Shown here piece after piece: positions 9,905 through 19,581 of a stretch of 64,000 nucleotides of DNA (positions within the stretch are counted from its first letter, which is position 1; each line of letters starts with the position of its first letter). Made by a program: the position numbers and the translations under genes. The notes under the pieces were generated by a model. It ran no database searches, was not told the origin of the DNA, and saw only the letters and a list, made by a program, of their open reading frames with translations. Origin of the DNA: Beta vulgaris subsp. vulgaris (lineage: Eukaryota; Streptophyta; Magnoliopsida; Caryophyllales; Amaranthaceae); contig NC_079206.1 of assembly GCF_026745355.1 (NCBI RefSeq), forward strand, positions 12,581,779-12,645,778. The letters are read 5' to 3'.

Positions 9905-11821
9905 CAGTGGCGGATCCGATTGTGGAGGAAGAGGTTGAAGATGAGGAGGAAGAACCTTTAATATGAAGGAACTCCAAGAAGCCAGCAACCACAAAATCCA
10001 CCACTACAAAACAACTGCACCCAAATCCACCACAAAATCTACCACCACCAAAGCGGTTATTCCAAAATCAACCGCCAAAATCACCAAAACCGCCACTCCC
10101 AAAGTTACAAAAACCACCACTCCAAAAAGCCTGTCACACCAAAATCAAAGGCTCCCTCCAAAACCGGTTGAGGAGTCTAAGCCAGAGGAGTCGGAGAAGA
10201 TGAGGAGTCAGAATCTGAAAAGGAGTCGGAGCCGGTGGGTGAGTCTGAACCGGAAAATCAGGAGATGGAGGAAGAAGAAATTGAGAAGGAGGTTGTAGTT
10301 GAAAAGGCAAAGAAGGTTGCCGCCAAGAAACCGCCATCAAAAGCGGTTAAGTCTGTTGAGAAGACGGTTACCAAACCCATTCCCACAAAACAGCCAGTCA
10401 AAACCACCAAGCCCAAAATCTCTACCCCTACAATCACACCCAAACCAGTGGAGAAATTAAAGAAGAAGGAAGGTGCTGATGTTGAGGGGGAAGTTTCTAA
10501 GAAGGAGGTGTTAAGGCTGTGGCTAGCAAGGGCACAAGGATAAAGACGGTTGCTAGGAAGGGTGCTGAATCTTCCAAAGGCAAGGAGATTGTGCAGGAAC
10601 CAGACCCAGAACTGTTCCCAGCCGACAAAAAGAGGAAGTTGCCTGCTATTGTTGCTGAGGGTTCTAAACCCAAGAAAAGTAAGTCTATCACTCCCGAGCC
10701 TTTGTATGATTTGAGGGATAGGTCTATTCTGGTTGGTTTTTCTGTTGCAAAGAGTTGGGTTGGTCAGAAATTCTTGCATGAGGTTAAGGAAGCTTTAGAC
10801 TTTCAGAAATGGTCTGTGTTATTTGCCAAAGAACTTGATGTGTTTATGCCTTTGGTTGAGGAATTTTATGAACACCTGCATACTAAGGACGATGGGTCCT
10901 ACTTTGCTTTTGTTAAGGGCACTCCCATTAATTTATCTGAGAAGATTTTGGCTGAAATTCTCAAAGTCCCAAACAAGGGACTTGATGAGTACTCAAGGGA
11001 GAACTGGCCCACAGTTAAAGGCCTCACAGCAGAACAGATCCAGACCAGGTTGTTCACTGGTCCCCTGACCCTAAGCAGGGGTACACCATTGGCCACTTAA
11101 GGGAGCCCATCATGAGGATCTTTCATACCATAGCCTCAAAGATTGTGTTTCCCAGAGCACAAGGCCGCATGAGTTCCGGTTGATGGATAGTGTTCTCATA
11201 TACTGTCTCATGGAACATATTCCAGTCAACCTCCCTGCTATGATATTGGGTCACATGATCTGCTGTGTGGAGAAGGCTAAGCATGCACTGCCCTATGGAG
11301 GATGGCTGACCTTGATATTCACTCATTGGAAAATTCGTATGGTGGGAGACTATGGCACCATGTCTCACCTTACGAATCAGATTATAGGTCAGAAGGGCAT
11401 GTCATATGCAGGTGGTGTTCTAAAAATGAAAAGTGAAGCAAAGGGTGTGCTGTTGGTGAAGGGACCAGTACGGAATCAGTTCAGGCTACTTATGCCTTGG
11501 TGAAACAGTTGAGTGACCAGAACCAGATGATGCAAATATGCTGAATAGTGTTACTCAACTTTGCACTACTCTTCAAGAATCCTACAGGAGAGTTGAGGTT
11601 CGCCTTGACAAAGCTGGTATTCAGGGTCGAGAGGATTCTGAGGCAAAGGAGAGTCATCTCATGCTGCTGGTGATAAAGATGATGATGAATTGGTTTCCGA
11701 GGAGAAAGAAGAAGAGGAGGAGGAAGAGCAAGAAGAAGAGGAGGAGGAAGAAAACGAAGAAGATGTTTCAGAGGAGGAGGAAGAAGATGATGGGACTGAA
11801 AACGACTCTGGAGCTGATTGA
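9905..11821 (+). pseudogene. Extra ORF between pol and 3' LTR (env-like position; plant transposon-associated domain)
   Basis: Across several frames this region encodes three parts. The N-terminal part is Lys/Pro/Thr-rich (repeated TKTTTPK, KKPPSKAVKSVEKTV). The globular middle lies at about 10680-11090, with PLYDLRDRSILVGFSV, VEEFYEHLHTKDDG and INLSEKILAEILKVPNKG. The extremely acidic tail (Glu-rich, about 11690-11815) ends in TGA at 11819-11821. The middle resembles the 'putative plant transposon protein' family (Pfam Transposase_32 type) by inspection. The position is that of the env-like ORF of some Sireviruses, but no signal peptide or membrane segment is apparent, so an envelope role is not supported. 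Frameshifts near 10230, 10510 and 11100 break it. Confidence 0.6.
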
Positions 11822-12560
11822 TTCCCTCTCTTTTCTTCTTATTCTATTTTGCTGCTAACCCCTCTCTTTTCTTGAACTTTATATCTGGTTACCCCCTTCC
11901 CAAATTACAAAAACATTTGATATTCTGTAATTTGGTCTACTACTGGTCTGTAATAGCTTTTTTAGGACGTAGCTTTTGGTACTCTGCAGGAACTTGGTAG
12001 CATCAGCATCCCTAGAATGCTGTTTGAGCTGCCTATTTAGCATTGACTATATATGTAGTTTCTACTGTTGTGTTTTGTTTTTTTGGTTTCTTGATCTATT
12101 TTGATGATGCCAAAAGGGGGAAGCAGGTGTGAAGTTCACCTACTCTTAGGGGAAAGTGTTACAACTTGTGTGTGTTGCAGCAACTAGAACAAGGCTGAGT
12201 GCCTTGTTAGTGGTGACAGACCAGAAGTGGTTTGGATTTGAGTGTATTCAAAGCACTTTACTTCTTTTCACCCTAATGACTTAGAAATAAGTCTGAACAA
12301 CTACTGATGTTCTTCTTGCGAATGCATGTTTAAGTCTAAGAGCTCTGAGTCTAATCAGTATTTGCCTATGGTACTTAGAAACTCTTTCTTAAACTGCTGT
12401 CAGTTAGTTGTGAACTGGTGTACTTGTAAATGATGCTTAATCTGCAGGAACAGTACGAGACCAGTGCTTTGAGTTCTTATCTTAAGAATTCAATTTGTTT
12501 GAAAAAGTTCCCAAAACTAATATATTATTTGCAGGGGGAACTTCAGGGTTTGTCATCATC
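11822..12560 (+). other. Sirevirus 3' untranslated region with an extra polypurine-like motif
   Basis: Non-coding sequence between the acidic ORF and the 3' LTR. GATGCCAAAAGGGGGAAGC at about 12106-12124 repeats the flavour of the true polypurine tract at 12561. Multiple such motifs upstream of the 3' LTR are a described Sirevirus trait. Confidence 0.6.
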
Positions 12561-12574
12561 AAAAAGGGGGAATT
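12561..12574 (+). promoter_or_regulatory. Polypurine tract of the Sirevirus
   Basis: AAAAAGGGGGAATT lies directly before the 3' LTR start TGTTATG, the position required for plus-strand priming. It is preceded by TCATCATC, much as the upstream motif near 12110 follows GATGATGCC. Confidence 0.85.
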
Positions 12575-13708
12575 TGTTATGTTCCCTGTTTTGAGTTTTG
12601 AATGATGAAAAACCACATTGAACTATTATATTGCATGCATGTTTTTGTTTACATGTGTAGGTGCCAAAGTACGAGTTCAATGGATAGAAAGACGAAGCTA
12701 GTGAAGCCAAGTCTTGAAGAATTGCATGAAGACCAAGATCAAGTTGTAGCATTTAGGTCTTAGATGCAATGTAAGTGGTATAAAGGTTTGAATGCACTAT
12801 AAGGTTTGAAACTAGAGAGATGAGCTAGTTGTGGATGACAAGAAACTCGGTTACTTGTCATACACAACTACAAGTAAAACTTGGTTGATTGAAACAGTCT
12901 GGGAACAGATCTGAACCAGTCCTCAAGGTTTTACTTCATGCATTCGTATTTTAGGAAAGTTTTCTTTCCGCGTAAAATTGATTTTCAAAATACACGGATG
13001 CATGGTTTGTTGTGTAGCAAGATTTCTTAATTATGGTAAGTGTGTTATATGATATTATACTGAGTATATTTTCCTTGGAATAATTTCCATATTTCTAGGA
13101 AAATATACTCTCATAATATCATGTAAACATTTACTTACCAAAGGCTTATTTAAGGAGTTTTGCTAACACACAAACCTTAAGCTTTTGCACGCATATTTTC
13201 AGAATACTCTAAGCAAAAGCACTTCATCTCTTGAACTCTCAAACCCAAGCATAAACCCGTATACCACATAGATCTTAAATTACTCTCATTCTAAGCGTGT
13301 AAGGTGTTTGTTTTTGAGAGAAAAACTGATTGTATTTGAGCATTCTGTGAGTTCAGTTTGCTGGGGAAGTTGATCAGGGATCAACTTCATTTGAACCATC
13401 ATAGTTGGTGGTTGAGTCGAACTTCCATAGGTGGAAGTTGGGGAATCATCTTGTGCATAGGTGCATAAGTGATTGAGTGTAATTCTTTTGTTATTCTGAG
13501 TTGATTAATAAAAGAGTGAGTGAGTGGAGGACGTAGACTTATTAGAAGTCGAACCTCGTTAAATCCTGTGTTGTTTATTCATTGCTTTTATTTCCGCTGC
13601 TAGAGAATTGTTCTTTTACTGTTCTTACTATAATCAAAAAAAAAGTTACAACATTCGGACAAACACTCAATTCAACCCCCCCCCTCTTGAGTGTCTCTTG
13701 CACTTACA
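12575..13708 (+). repeat. 3' LTR of the Sirevirus element
   Basis: It begins TGTTATGTTCCCTG and ends CTTACA, and is nearly identical to 1394-2530. The small number of differences suggests a fairly recent insertion, but divergence was not computed. The inverted repeat recurs at 13049-13078 and 13095-13122. Confidence 0.93.
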
Positions 13709-13713
13709 ATTCT
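13709..13713. repeat. Target-site duplication ATTCT, right copy
   Basis: This matches 1389-1393 exactly and sits directly after the 3' LTR end CTTACA. Confidence 0.93.
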
Positions 13714-14493
13714 GTTGTGGCGTATTCCTAACAGTATGATGGCGAGAAATTCCTTCATTCTTGAAAAACTCATTAAACTGATACCAACAAAATTTCAGAC
13801 CATTATCACGCAACCTTTTGATCTTCCTTTCAGCTTGATTTTCCACTAAAACCTTCCACTGCTTGAAGTTCTTGAAAGCCTCACTTTTATGCTTCATCAT
13901 AATTACCCAAGTCATTCTTGAATAATCATCAATCATAGACACAAAATACTTGTGACCTCCAATAGATTCAACTCGGGAAGGACCCCAACAATCAGAATGG
14001 ATACAATCAAGAGTACGCATTGTTGTATGAACTGCCTTTGGAAAATTGCTGCGAATAAGCTTCCAAACACACATTGTTCACAAAACTCTAGATCATGCAC
14101 CTTGTGCCCACATAGAAGATCCCCCTTAAACAGAATTTGCATCCCCCTATCACCCATGTGTCCAAGTCTCACATGCCACAACTTGGTTATATCCTCCTTG
14201 AGAATCTCAGATGATGCAACAATAGCAGAATCTGTCACAGTAGAACCTTGAAGAAGATATAGGGTACCATTTTTAATACCTCTCATAACCACCTTCGAAC
14301 CTTTGTAAACACTCATAACTCCACCTTCACCTTGAAAACGGAAACCCTTGCTATCGAGAAGACTCAAAGATATCAGATTCTTTGTCACTAGTGGAACACG
14401 CCTAACTTTGTTCAAGGTGCAGAATGTACCACCATAAGTCCTCAACCTAATGGAGCCTATTCCAACTACTTTGCAGGCAACATGGTTGGCCAT
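13714..14493 (-). pseudogene. Integrase N-terminal part of the outer Copia element (right piece of the split)
   Basis: On the minus strand: MANHVACKVVGIGSIRLRTYGG (end of protease and spacer), then LWHVRLGHMGDRGMQIL and CEQCVFG of the pre-integrase zinc region. The catalytic core follows with TLDCIHSDCWGPSRVESIGG, YFVSMIDDYSRMTWVIMM, RLRDNGLKF and RHHTVRNTPQQN, where it is cut by the Sirevirus. A frame change near 13950-14060 separates the zinc region from the core. The first catalytic Asp (HSDCWGP) is present. Confidence 0.9.
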
Positions 14494-14893
14494 AGAAACA
14501 TTGCCCCCATCTATCTGTTCATAAGTTGAAAACCACTCCCTGCATCGACTAATATGATACGATACCCCAAAGTCAAGAACCCATACATCCCTACAACGTG
14601 ACTAGCTATTAGCAACTAGGGACAAATCTTCCTCAGAGTTACCTTCAGTTTCTGCCAGAGCAACAGAACCTTCATTCTTTTCCTGCTGCTTCTTCTTTTT
14701 AGGACATTCATTTTTCCAATCGCCTTTTTCTTTAAAGTAATTACAGACATCAGTAGTTTTAGGACCCTTAGAATTCGAATTTTTATGGTTCGGTTCTTTT
14801 TACCATATTTACTTTGTCTTTATCCCCCTAGTAACTACTAATCCCGATGCCTGATTTTCTATACTAGAACCAGATGCCTGATGACGGACCTCT
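14494..14893 (-). pseudogene. Degenerate gag knuckle and protease of the outer Copia element
   Basis: On the minus strand the protease signature reads WVLDFGVSYHI near 14550-14590, where DSG would be expected, so the catalytic triplet is damaged. Further upstream (14695-14745) a decayed knuckle reads CNYFKEKGDWKNEC, with the second Cys and the His replaced. Stops and frame changes are frequent. Confidence 0.7.
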
Positions 14894-15430
14894 CTAATAT
14901 TTAAGAGCATATCTTACTTCTTCTAATGACAGACTATATTTCCCAACAATAAAAGAATCCACAAAATTCTCATACGATAAAGGCAAAGATACTAACAATA
15001 TTAAAGCAGCATCCTCATCATCTACTTTAACATCAATATTAAGAAGATCTAGTAAGATAGTATACAATTTATCTAAATGATCCCTTAGAGAGGTATCTTC
15101 CTGCATACGCAGGCTGAACAGGCATTGCTTTAAGAGAAACTTGTTGGTTAGACATTTTGTCATGTGTAGGCTTTCTAACTTTGATCACAAACCAGCAACA
15201 GTTTCTTGCTCCGCAACTTCAGTAATTATGTCGTCAAAAAGACATAAAATAATTGTTGAATGCGCCTTTTCCTCCAGAATTTCCATCTCAGTGGTGACTG
15301 AATCCATTGACTTCTTTGCCAACGGCGCTCACAACCCCTGTTGCTTCAGTAAATCCCGCATCTTGATTTGCCATAAACTGAAACTATATGTCCCACTGAA
15401 TATATCAATTTTTACATTCATCCCAGACAT
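14894..15430 (-). pseudogene. gag of the outer Copia element
   Basis: The ATG at 15428-15430 (minus) starts MSGMNVKIDIFSGTYSFSLW, followed by UBN2-type gag with LRDHLDKLYTILLDLLNIDV, DDEDAALILLVSLPLSYENF and SLSLEEVRYAL. In-frame TGA codons interrupt the N-terminal third near 15340 and 15190. The start lies about 27 bp past the primer-binding site, as in Tnt1-like elements. Confidence 0.85.
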
Positions 15431-15456
15431 CTTTCTCACACATATCGAACACAAAG

Positions 15457-15469
15457 CTCTGATACCAAT
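15457..15469 (-). promoter_or_regulatory. Primer-binding site of the outer Copia element
   Basis: The plus strand reads GCTCTGATACCAA. On the minus strand this is TTGGTATCAGAGC, directly downstream of the LTR end. It is the tRNA-Met-type site. Confidence 0.9.
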
Positions 15470-15470
15470 T

Positions 15471-15816
15471 TGTTATAACGGACGTGAGAAAGAAATAAAT
15501 AATCGAATGTAAAAACAAAAAACAAACAACATATTTACGTGATTCACCAAATTGGCTACGTCCACGTGCAGAGAGAGAATTTTTTTTGATGGGTATGGGG
15601 AAAAACAGAGTTACAAATGTTACATATACTAACTTCGTCAAATAAACGATATTAGATTAAATAGGCATTTAACTCAGCTAATCTAATTCGAAATCGCCTG
15701 ACGCGCCAGGTGCGATTTGTGGTGCCTGACGCGAGTTGCAGTCAGCTCACGGCATTTAGGCGAGAGTCGAGACGCTTACCGCGAGTCGCCATTTTGTAGA
15801 TAACCCGATTATAACA
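15471..15816 (-). repeat. LTR of the outer Copia element (5' LTR in its own orientation)
   Basis: It is bounded by TGTTATAA at 15471 and TTATAACA at 15816, a perfect 8-bp terminal inverted repeat. It is 346 bp long and adjoins the primer-binding site on the gag side. Its partner should be left of position 1. Confidence 0.85.
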
Positions 15817-15944
15817 TATTCAAGGCATATTTTCACATAAATGATCTTCTGCTAAAAGCATGATCTCATGCTTCTTAGCAAAAATCTAATAATTACTTGA
15901 AATTGATTCTGACTGCTATGAACATCTAGCCACTAAGAAATCAA

Positions 15945-16135
15945 GGCTAACCGTTCTGAGCATAATCACACTGAAAGAATAAATGCTCATGACTTTCCTG
16001 TCCTATACCACATAACTGATGACATCTAGCACTGTCGGTCACTCCAATACGCAACGTTCTATCTGGTACTCTAAGCTTTGAAATCCAGTGAACATATACA
16101 AAGTAAAAGTTGTAGTGAAAGATGAAATAGCTAGC
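15945..16135 (-). pseudogene. LINE (L1-type) zf-RVT relic
   Basis: The minus strand reads YVHWISKLRVPDRTLRIGV, then a Cys/His cluster CHQLCGIGQESHEHLFFQC. This is the pattern of the zf-RVT domain that follows reverse transcriptase in plant non-LTR elements. Stops follow directly (near 15950) and the upstream frame is lost beyond about 16110. It is a short fossil next to the Copia LTR. Confidence 0.6.
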
Positions 16136-16295
16136 GCAATATTTGTCCTATTTGACAAAGTTGCAAAGAAGTTGATACAATTTCGAAGAATCAGATGGGG
16201 TGTGTATATTTAAAAACTCTACCTTCTCTTTCTTGAAGAGCATTGGCATTTGCCAGGGTCCTAATACTAGAATAATTATGTACTAGACTATAAGA

Positions 16296-17257
16296 CAGGG
16301 GCGGATCTAGCGTGGGTTCAGTGGGTTCAACTGAACCCACGTGGATCCGGGACAAAAAGAAGGAAACTGGGCAAAAAACCGATATAATATATAGTAGACA
16401 TAGCGAATTATGTTATTGAAAGTTATGGTAGCTCAGCGGTAGTGCTACTGTACAGCATATTGTATGGCTTCAGGTTCGAATCTTGGTAATGTGGGGTTTG
16501 TCTTTCCTTTTTATCCTGCCATTAGGCTTACTACATTATATATATTCTTTGTCTTTTTTTTCTTCTTTCCTTTTTTTTAAATCCTCCCTTTATTTTTTAA
16601 GCTCTCTTTCTCATCTATAAATCTCCCCCTCCCACCAAGTACAAATATTGTAAAAGCTAATGAATTTGGTAAATTCACATTATCTTTTTGTCTACGTCAT
16701 TATATCCTTGGTCTTTTTTTTCTTTTTATTTTATCCTCTTTTTTGGCTTACTGCATTATATCCTTGGTCTTTTATTTTCTTTTTTTAATCTTTCCTTTAT
16801 TTTTTAAGCTCTTTTTTTTATCTATAAATCCCCCTTCCCACCAAGTACAAATATTATAAAAGCTAATGAATTCGGTTAATTCACATTATTTTTTTGTCTA
16901 CGTCATGTTTATGCTAGCTAGTTGTTAAAGTTTCATATTTTGTTATACATTTAAGTATATAACACTTAATTGATAAGTTAATTCAATGAAAAAAGTCTTA
17001 ATAGTTGATACTCGATTCATAGTTTGTATAACTTTATAGTTTGTTAAAAAATTGATAGTCTTTCATTACTACAAGAAATTAAGTATCATATTTTTTTTGT
17101 AATGATGTAATCAAGAATGAAAGCTTCGCTAAGTATAACTGTTAAACGTTTTTTTTCCTTTTCTTTTAAAAATTGCAATTCCAATAAAAAAATTAAATTT
17201 GAAATTTATACTAAAATTAGTCTGAACCCACGTGGTCCAATTCCTGGATCCGCCACG
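16296..17257 (+). mobile_element. Non-autonomous hAT element with 8-bp TSD CTATAAGA
   Basis: The left end CAGGGGCGGATCTAG and the right end CTGGATCCGCCAC(T)G are inverted repeats. CTATAAGA flanks both sides (16288-16295 and 17258-17265), the hAT duplication length. The right end here has lost one T, while the duplicated copy at 18784 keeps CCACTG. The left subterminal region contains a hairpin, GTGGGTTCAGT/ACTGAACCCAC. There is no transposase. A tRNA-like module sits at 16426-16497. Confidence 0.85.
16426..16497 (+). repeat. tRNA-like A/B-box module inside the hAT element
   Basis: TGGTAGCTCAGCGGTAGTGC (A-box like) and GGTTCGAATCT (B-box like) stand at tRNA-like spacing. This is the best of the tRNA-like modules in the window. 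There is no clear acceptor-stem pairing, so it is called tRNA-derived rather than a tRNA gene. Confidence 0.5.
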
Positions 17258-17265
17258 CTATAAGA

Positions 17266-17840
17266 TAAGACACTATGTTCTTGGCTGACACGTGTCCTAT
17301 GTTATATTTTCTTGCACCTAAATATTGGACTTTTTAAATGACAAACTAACTTACAAAGATGTCCATGAGATTGATGTAATACTTTAAAAAAAATTGTGAA
17401 AATTTTATTACTGATATATTCTACGCTTAAGTAATCGATGTGAAAATTATATGTGGAAAACTAACTTTTATTAAATACTACTTACAAAGATATCCCTGAG
17501 ATTGTTATCCTTATTACAGAAATATTTTGTGATGATATATTCTACAATTAAGTAAATATTTAGTATTATATATATATGGCAAACTAATTAACTTAAAGAA
17601 AGTATTACTAAGTGATATTTATGTTTTATAAAAGCATGTCATTTATTTTGTTTAAGTATATGGGTTGGGCCGGGTTAGATTCTAGTAATGATATTTTCAA
17701 TTGACGGTTACGGCTCCATTGGAGTACAAGTTATGTCGGATCGGATGCGAGTCAAGTCATGACTATTCGGATCGGTTACGTTTACAAGGTGTATGCACGA
17801 GTAAGGTACTAAAGGTGGTTATTTGTGGGTGGTTGGATGT
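17266..17840 (+). other. Intergenic spacer between the hAT element and the gypsy LTR (unit 1; unit 2 copy 18793-19367)
   Basis: AT-rich, with two diverged copies of an ACTTACAAAGATRTCC motif (about 17351 and 17482) followed by TGATATATTCTAC. No coding potential was recognised. Confidence 0.5.
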
Positions 17841-18052
17841 TGATAAGTGCATTTCTAACGCATTTTGCAAACTCTTTTTAGCTTATTTTGACCCTATTTC
17901 TCCCTTTTCTTCCCTCTTTCTTCTCCCTTTTCCCTTATATTTCATTCACTTGATCATTCTTGATCATAGTGACATTTTAATAGATTTTCAGTCATTTTTT
18001 ATCGTATTTCTATTACATTTGCTTTCACCCTGTTTTGTCATGTTCTTAATAT
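17841..18052 (+). repeat. Truncated gypsy LTR start in unit 1
   Basis: It begins TGATAAGTGCATTTC, exactly as the full LTR at 19368, and stops at the tandem junction. The 117-residue open frame starting at 17701 spans spacer and LTR, and is an exact repeat of that at 19228. It is not a gene. Confidence 0.8.
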
Positions 18053-19581
18053 AGGCTTACTACATTATATATATTCTTTGTCTTTTTTTTCTTCTTTCCT
18101 TTTTTTTAAATCCTCCCTTTATTTTTTAAGCTCTCTTTCTCATCTATAAATCTCCCCCTCCCACCAAGTACAAATATTGTAAAAGCTAATGAATTTGGTA
18201 AATTCACATTATCTTTTTGTCTACGTCATTATATCCTTGGTCTTTTTTTCTTTTTATTTTATCCTCTTTTTGCTTACTGTATTATATCCTTGGTCTTTTA
18301 TTTTCTTTTTTTAATCTTTCCTTTATTTTTTAAGCTCTTTTTTTATCTATAAATCCCCCTTCCCACCAAGTACAAATATTATAAAAGCTAATGAATTCGG
18401 TTAATTCACATTATTTTTTTGTCTACGTCATGTTTATGCTAGCTAGTTGTTAAAGTTTCATATTTTGTTATACATTTAAGTATATAACACTTAATTGATA
18501 AGTTAATTCAATGAAAAAAGTCTTAATAGTTGATACTCGATTCATAGTTTGTATAACTTTATAGTTTGTTAAAAAATTGATAGTCTTTCATTACTACAAG
18601 AAATTAAGTATCATATTTTTTTTGTAATGATGTAATCAAGAATGAAAGCTTCGCTAAGTATAACTGTTAAACGTTTTTTTTCCTTTTCTTTTAAAAATTG
18701 CAATTCCAAATAAAAAAATTAAATTTGAAATTTATACTAAAATTAGTCTGAACCCACGTGGTCCAATTCCTGGATCCGCCACTGCTATAAGATAAGACAC
18801 TATGTTCTTGGCTGACACGTGTCCTATGTTATATTTTCTTGCACCTAAATATTGGACTTTTTAAATGACAAACTAACTTACAAAGATGTCCATGAGATTG
18901 ATGTAATACTTTAAAAAAAATTGTGAAAATTTTATTACTGATATATTCTACGCTTAAGTAATCGATGTGAAAATTATATGTGGAAAACTAACTTTTATTA
19001 AATACTACTTACAAAGATATCCCTGAGATTGTTATCCTTATTACAGAAATATTTTGTGATGATATATTCTACAATTAAGTAAATATTTAGTATTATATAT
19101 ATATGGCAAACTAATTAACTTAAAGAAAGTATTACTAAGTGATATTTATGTTTTATAAAAGCATGTCATTTATTTTGTTTAAGTATATGGGTTGGGCCGG
19201 GTTAGATTCTAGTAATGATATTTTCAATTGACGGTTACGGCTCCATTGGAGTACAAGTTATGTCGGATCGGATGCGAGTCAAGTCATGACTATTCGGATC
19301 GGTTACGTTTACAAGGTGTATGCACGAGTAAGGTACTAAAGGTGGTTATTTGTGGGTGGTTGGATGTTGATAAGTGCATTTCTAACGCATTTTGCAAACT
19401 CTTTTTAGCTTATTTTGACCCTATTTCTCCCTTTTCTTCCCTCTTTCTTCTCCCTTTTCCCTTATATTTCATTCACTTGATCATTCTTGATCATAGTGAC
19501 ATTTTAATAGATTTTCAGTCATTTTTTATCGTATTTCTATTACATTTGCTTTCACCCTGTTTTGTCATGTTCTTAATATAG
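18053..19581 (+). repeat. Tandem duplication, unit 2
   Basis: This is the second copy of the 1.53-kb unit. It carries a left-truncated hAT element (18053-18784) whose right end is the more complete CCACTG, its 8-bp TSD copy (18785-18792), the spacer and the start of the complete LTR. Confidence 0.92.

Larger units (their letters stand above)
1394..13708 (+). mobile_element. Complete Sirevirus-type Ty1/Copia retrotransposon with nested CACTA insert
   Basis: The element has two LTRs of about 1.1 kb (1394-2530 and 12575-13708), a tRNA-Met-type primer-binding site, a long gag, protease, integrase, RT, RNase H, an extra ORF after pol, and a polypurine tract directly before the 3' LTR. The 5-bp duplication ATTCT flanks it. 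The Sirevirus assignment rests on the long coiled-coil-rich gag, the long post-pol region with an extra ORF, and at least two polypurine-tract-like motifs (about 12110 and 12561). Frameshifts, stops, an internal deletion and a 1254-bp CACTA insert make this copy non-autonomous. Confidence 0.93.
1..15816 (-). mobile_element. Old Copia (Tork/Tnt1-like) retrotransposon, minus strand, interrupted and left-truncated by the window edge
   Basis: Read on the minus strand, the order is LTR (15471-15816), primer-binding site, gag, degenerate protease, integrase, then reverse transcriptase running off position 1. This is the Copia order, with integrase before RT. The integrase is split after its ...TPQQN motif by the plus-strand Sirevirus at 1394-13708, and resumes as GVAERMNQ on the far side. 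Every domain carries stops or frameshifts, so the copy is dead. The Tork-like label comes from the gag motif DDEDAALILLVSLP and the overall look of the protein; it is an inference. The second LTR and the target-site duplication lie outside the window. Confidence 0.9.
16524..18052 (+). repeat. Tandem duplication, unit 1 (about 1.53 kb)
   Basis: Unit 1 is near-identical to 18053-19581. It contains the right three quarters of the hAT element, 575 bp of spacer and the first 212 bp of the gypsy LTR. Differences are mostly one-base length changes in poly-T runs. The breakpoints share TAGG, so a microhomology-mediated or unequal event is likely. It is not a gene duplication. Confidence 0.92.

Noticed and set aside
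16426..16497. Functional tRNA gene
   Set aside because: A- and B-box-like words are present, but no acceptor-stem pairing was evident and it lies inside a transposon.
17701..19581. Two identical 117-residue open frames as a duplicated gene
   Set aside because: They span spacer and the start of a gypsy LTR inside the tandem DNA duplication. There is no codon-level conservation or known domain.
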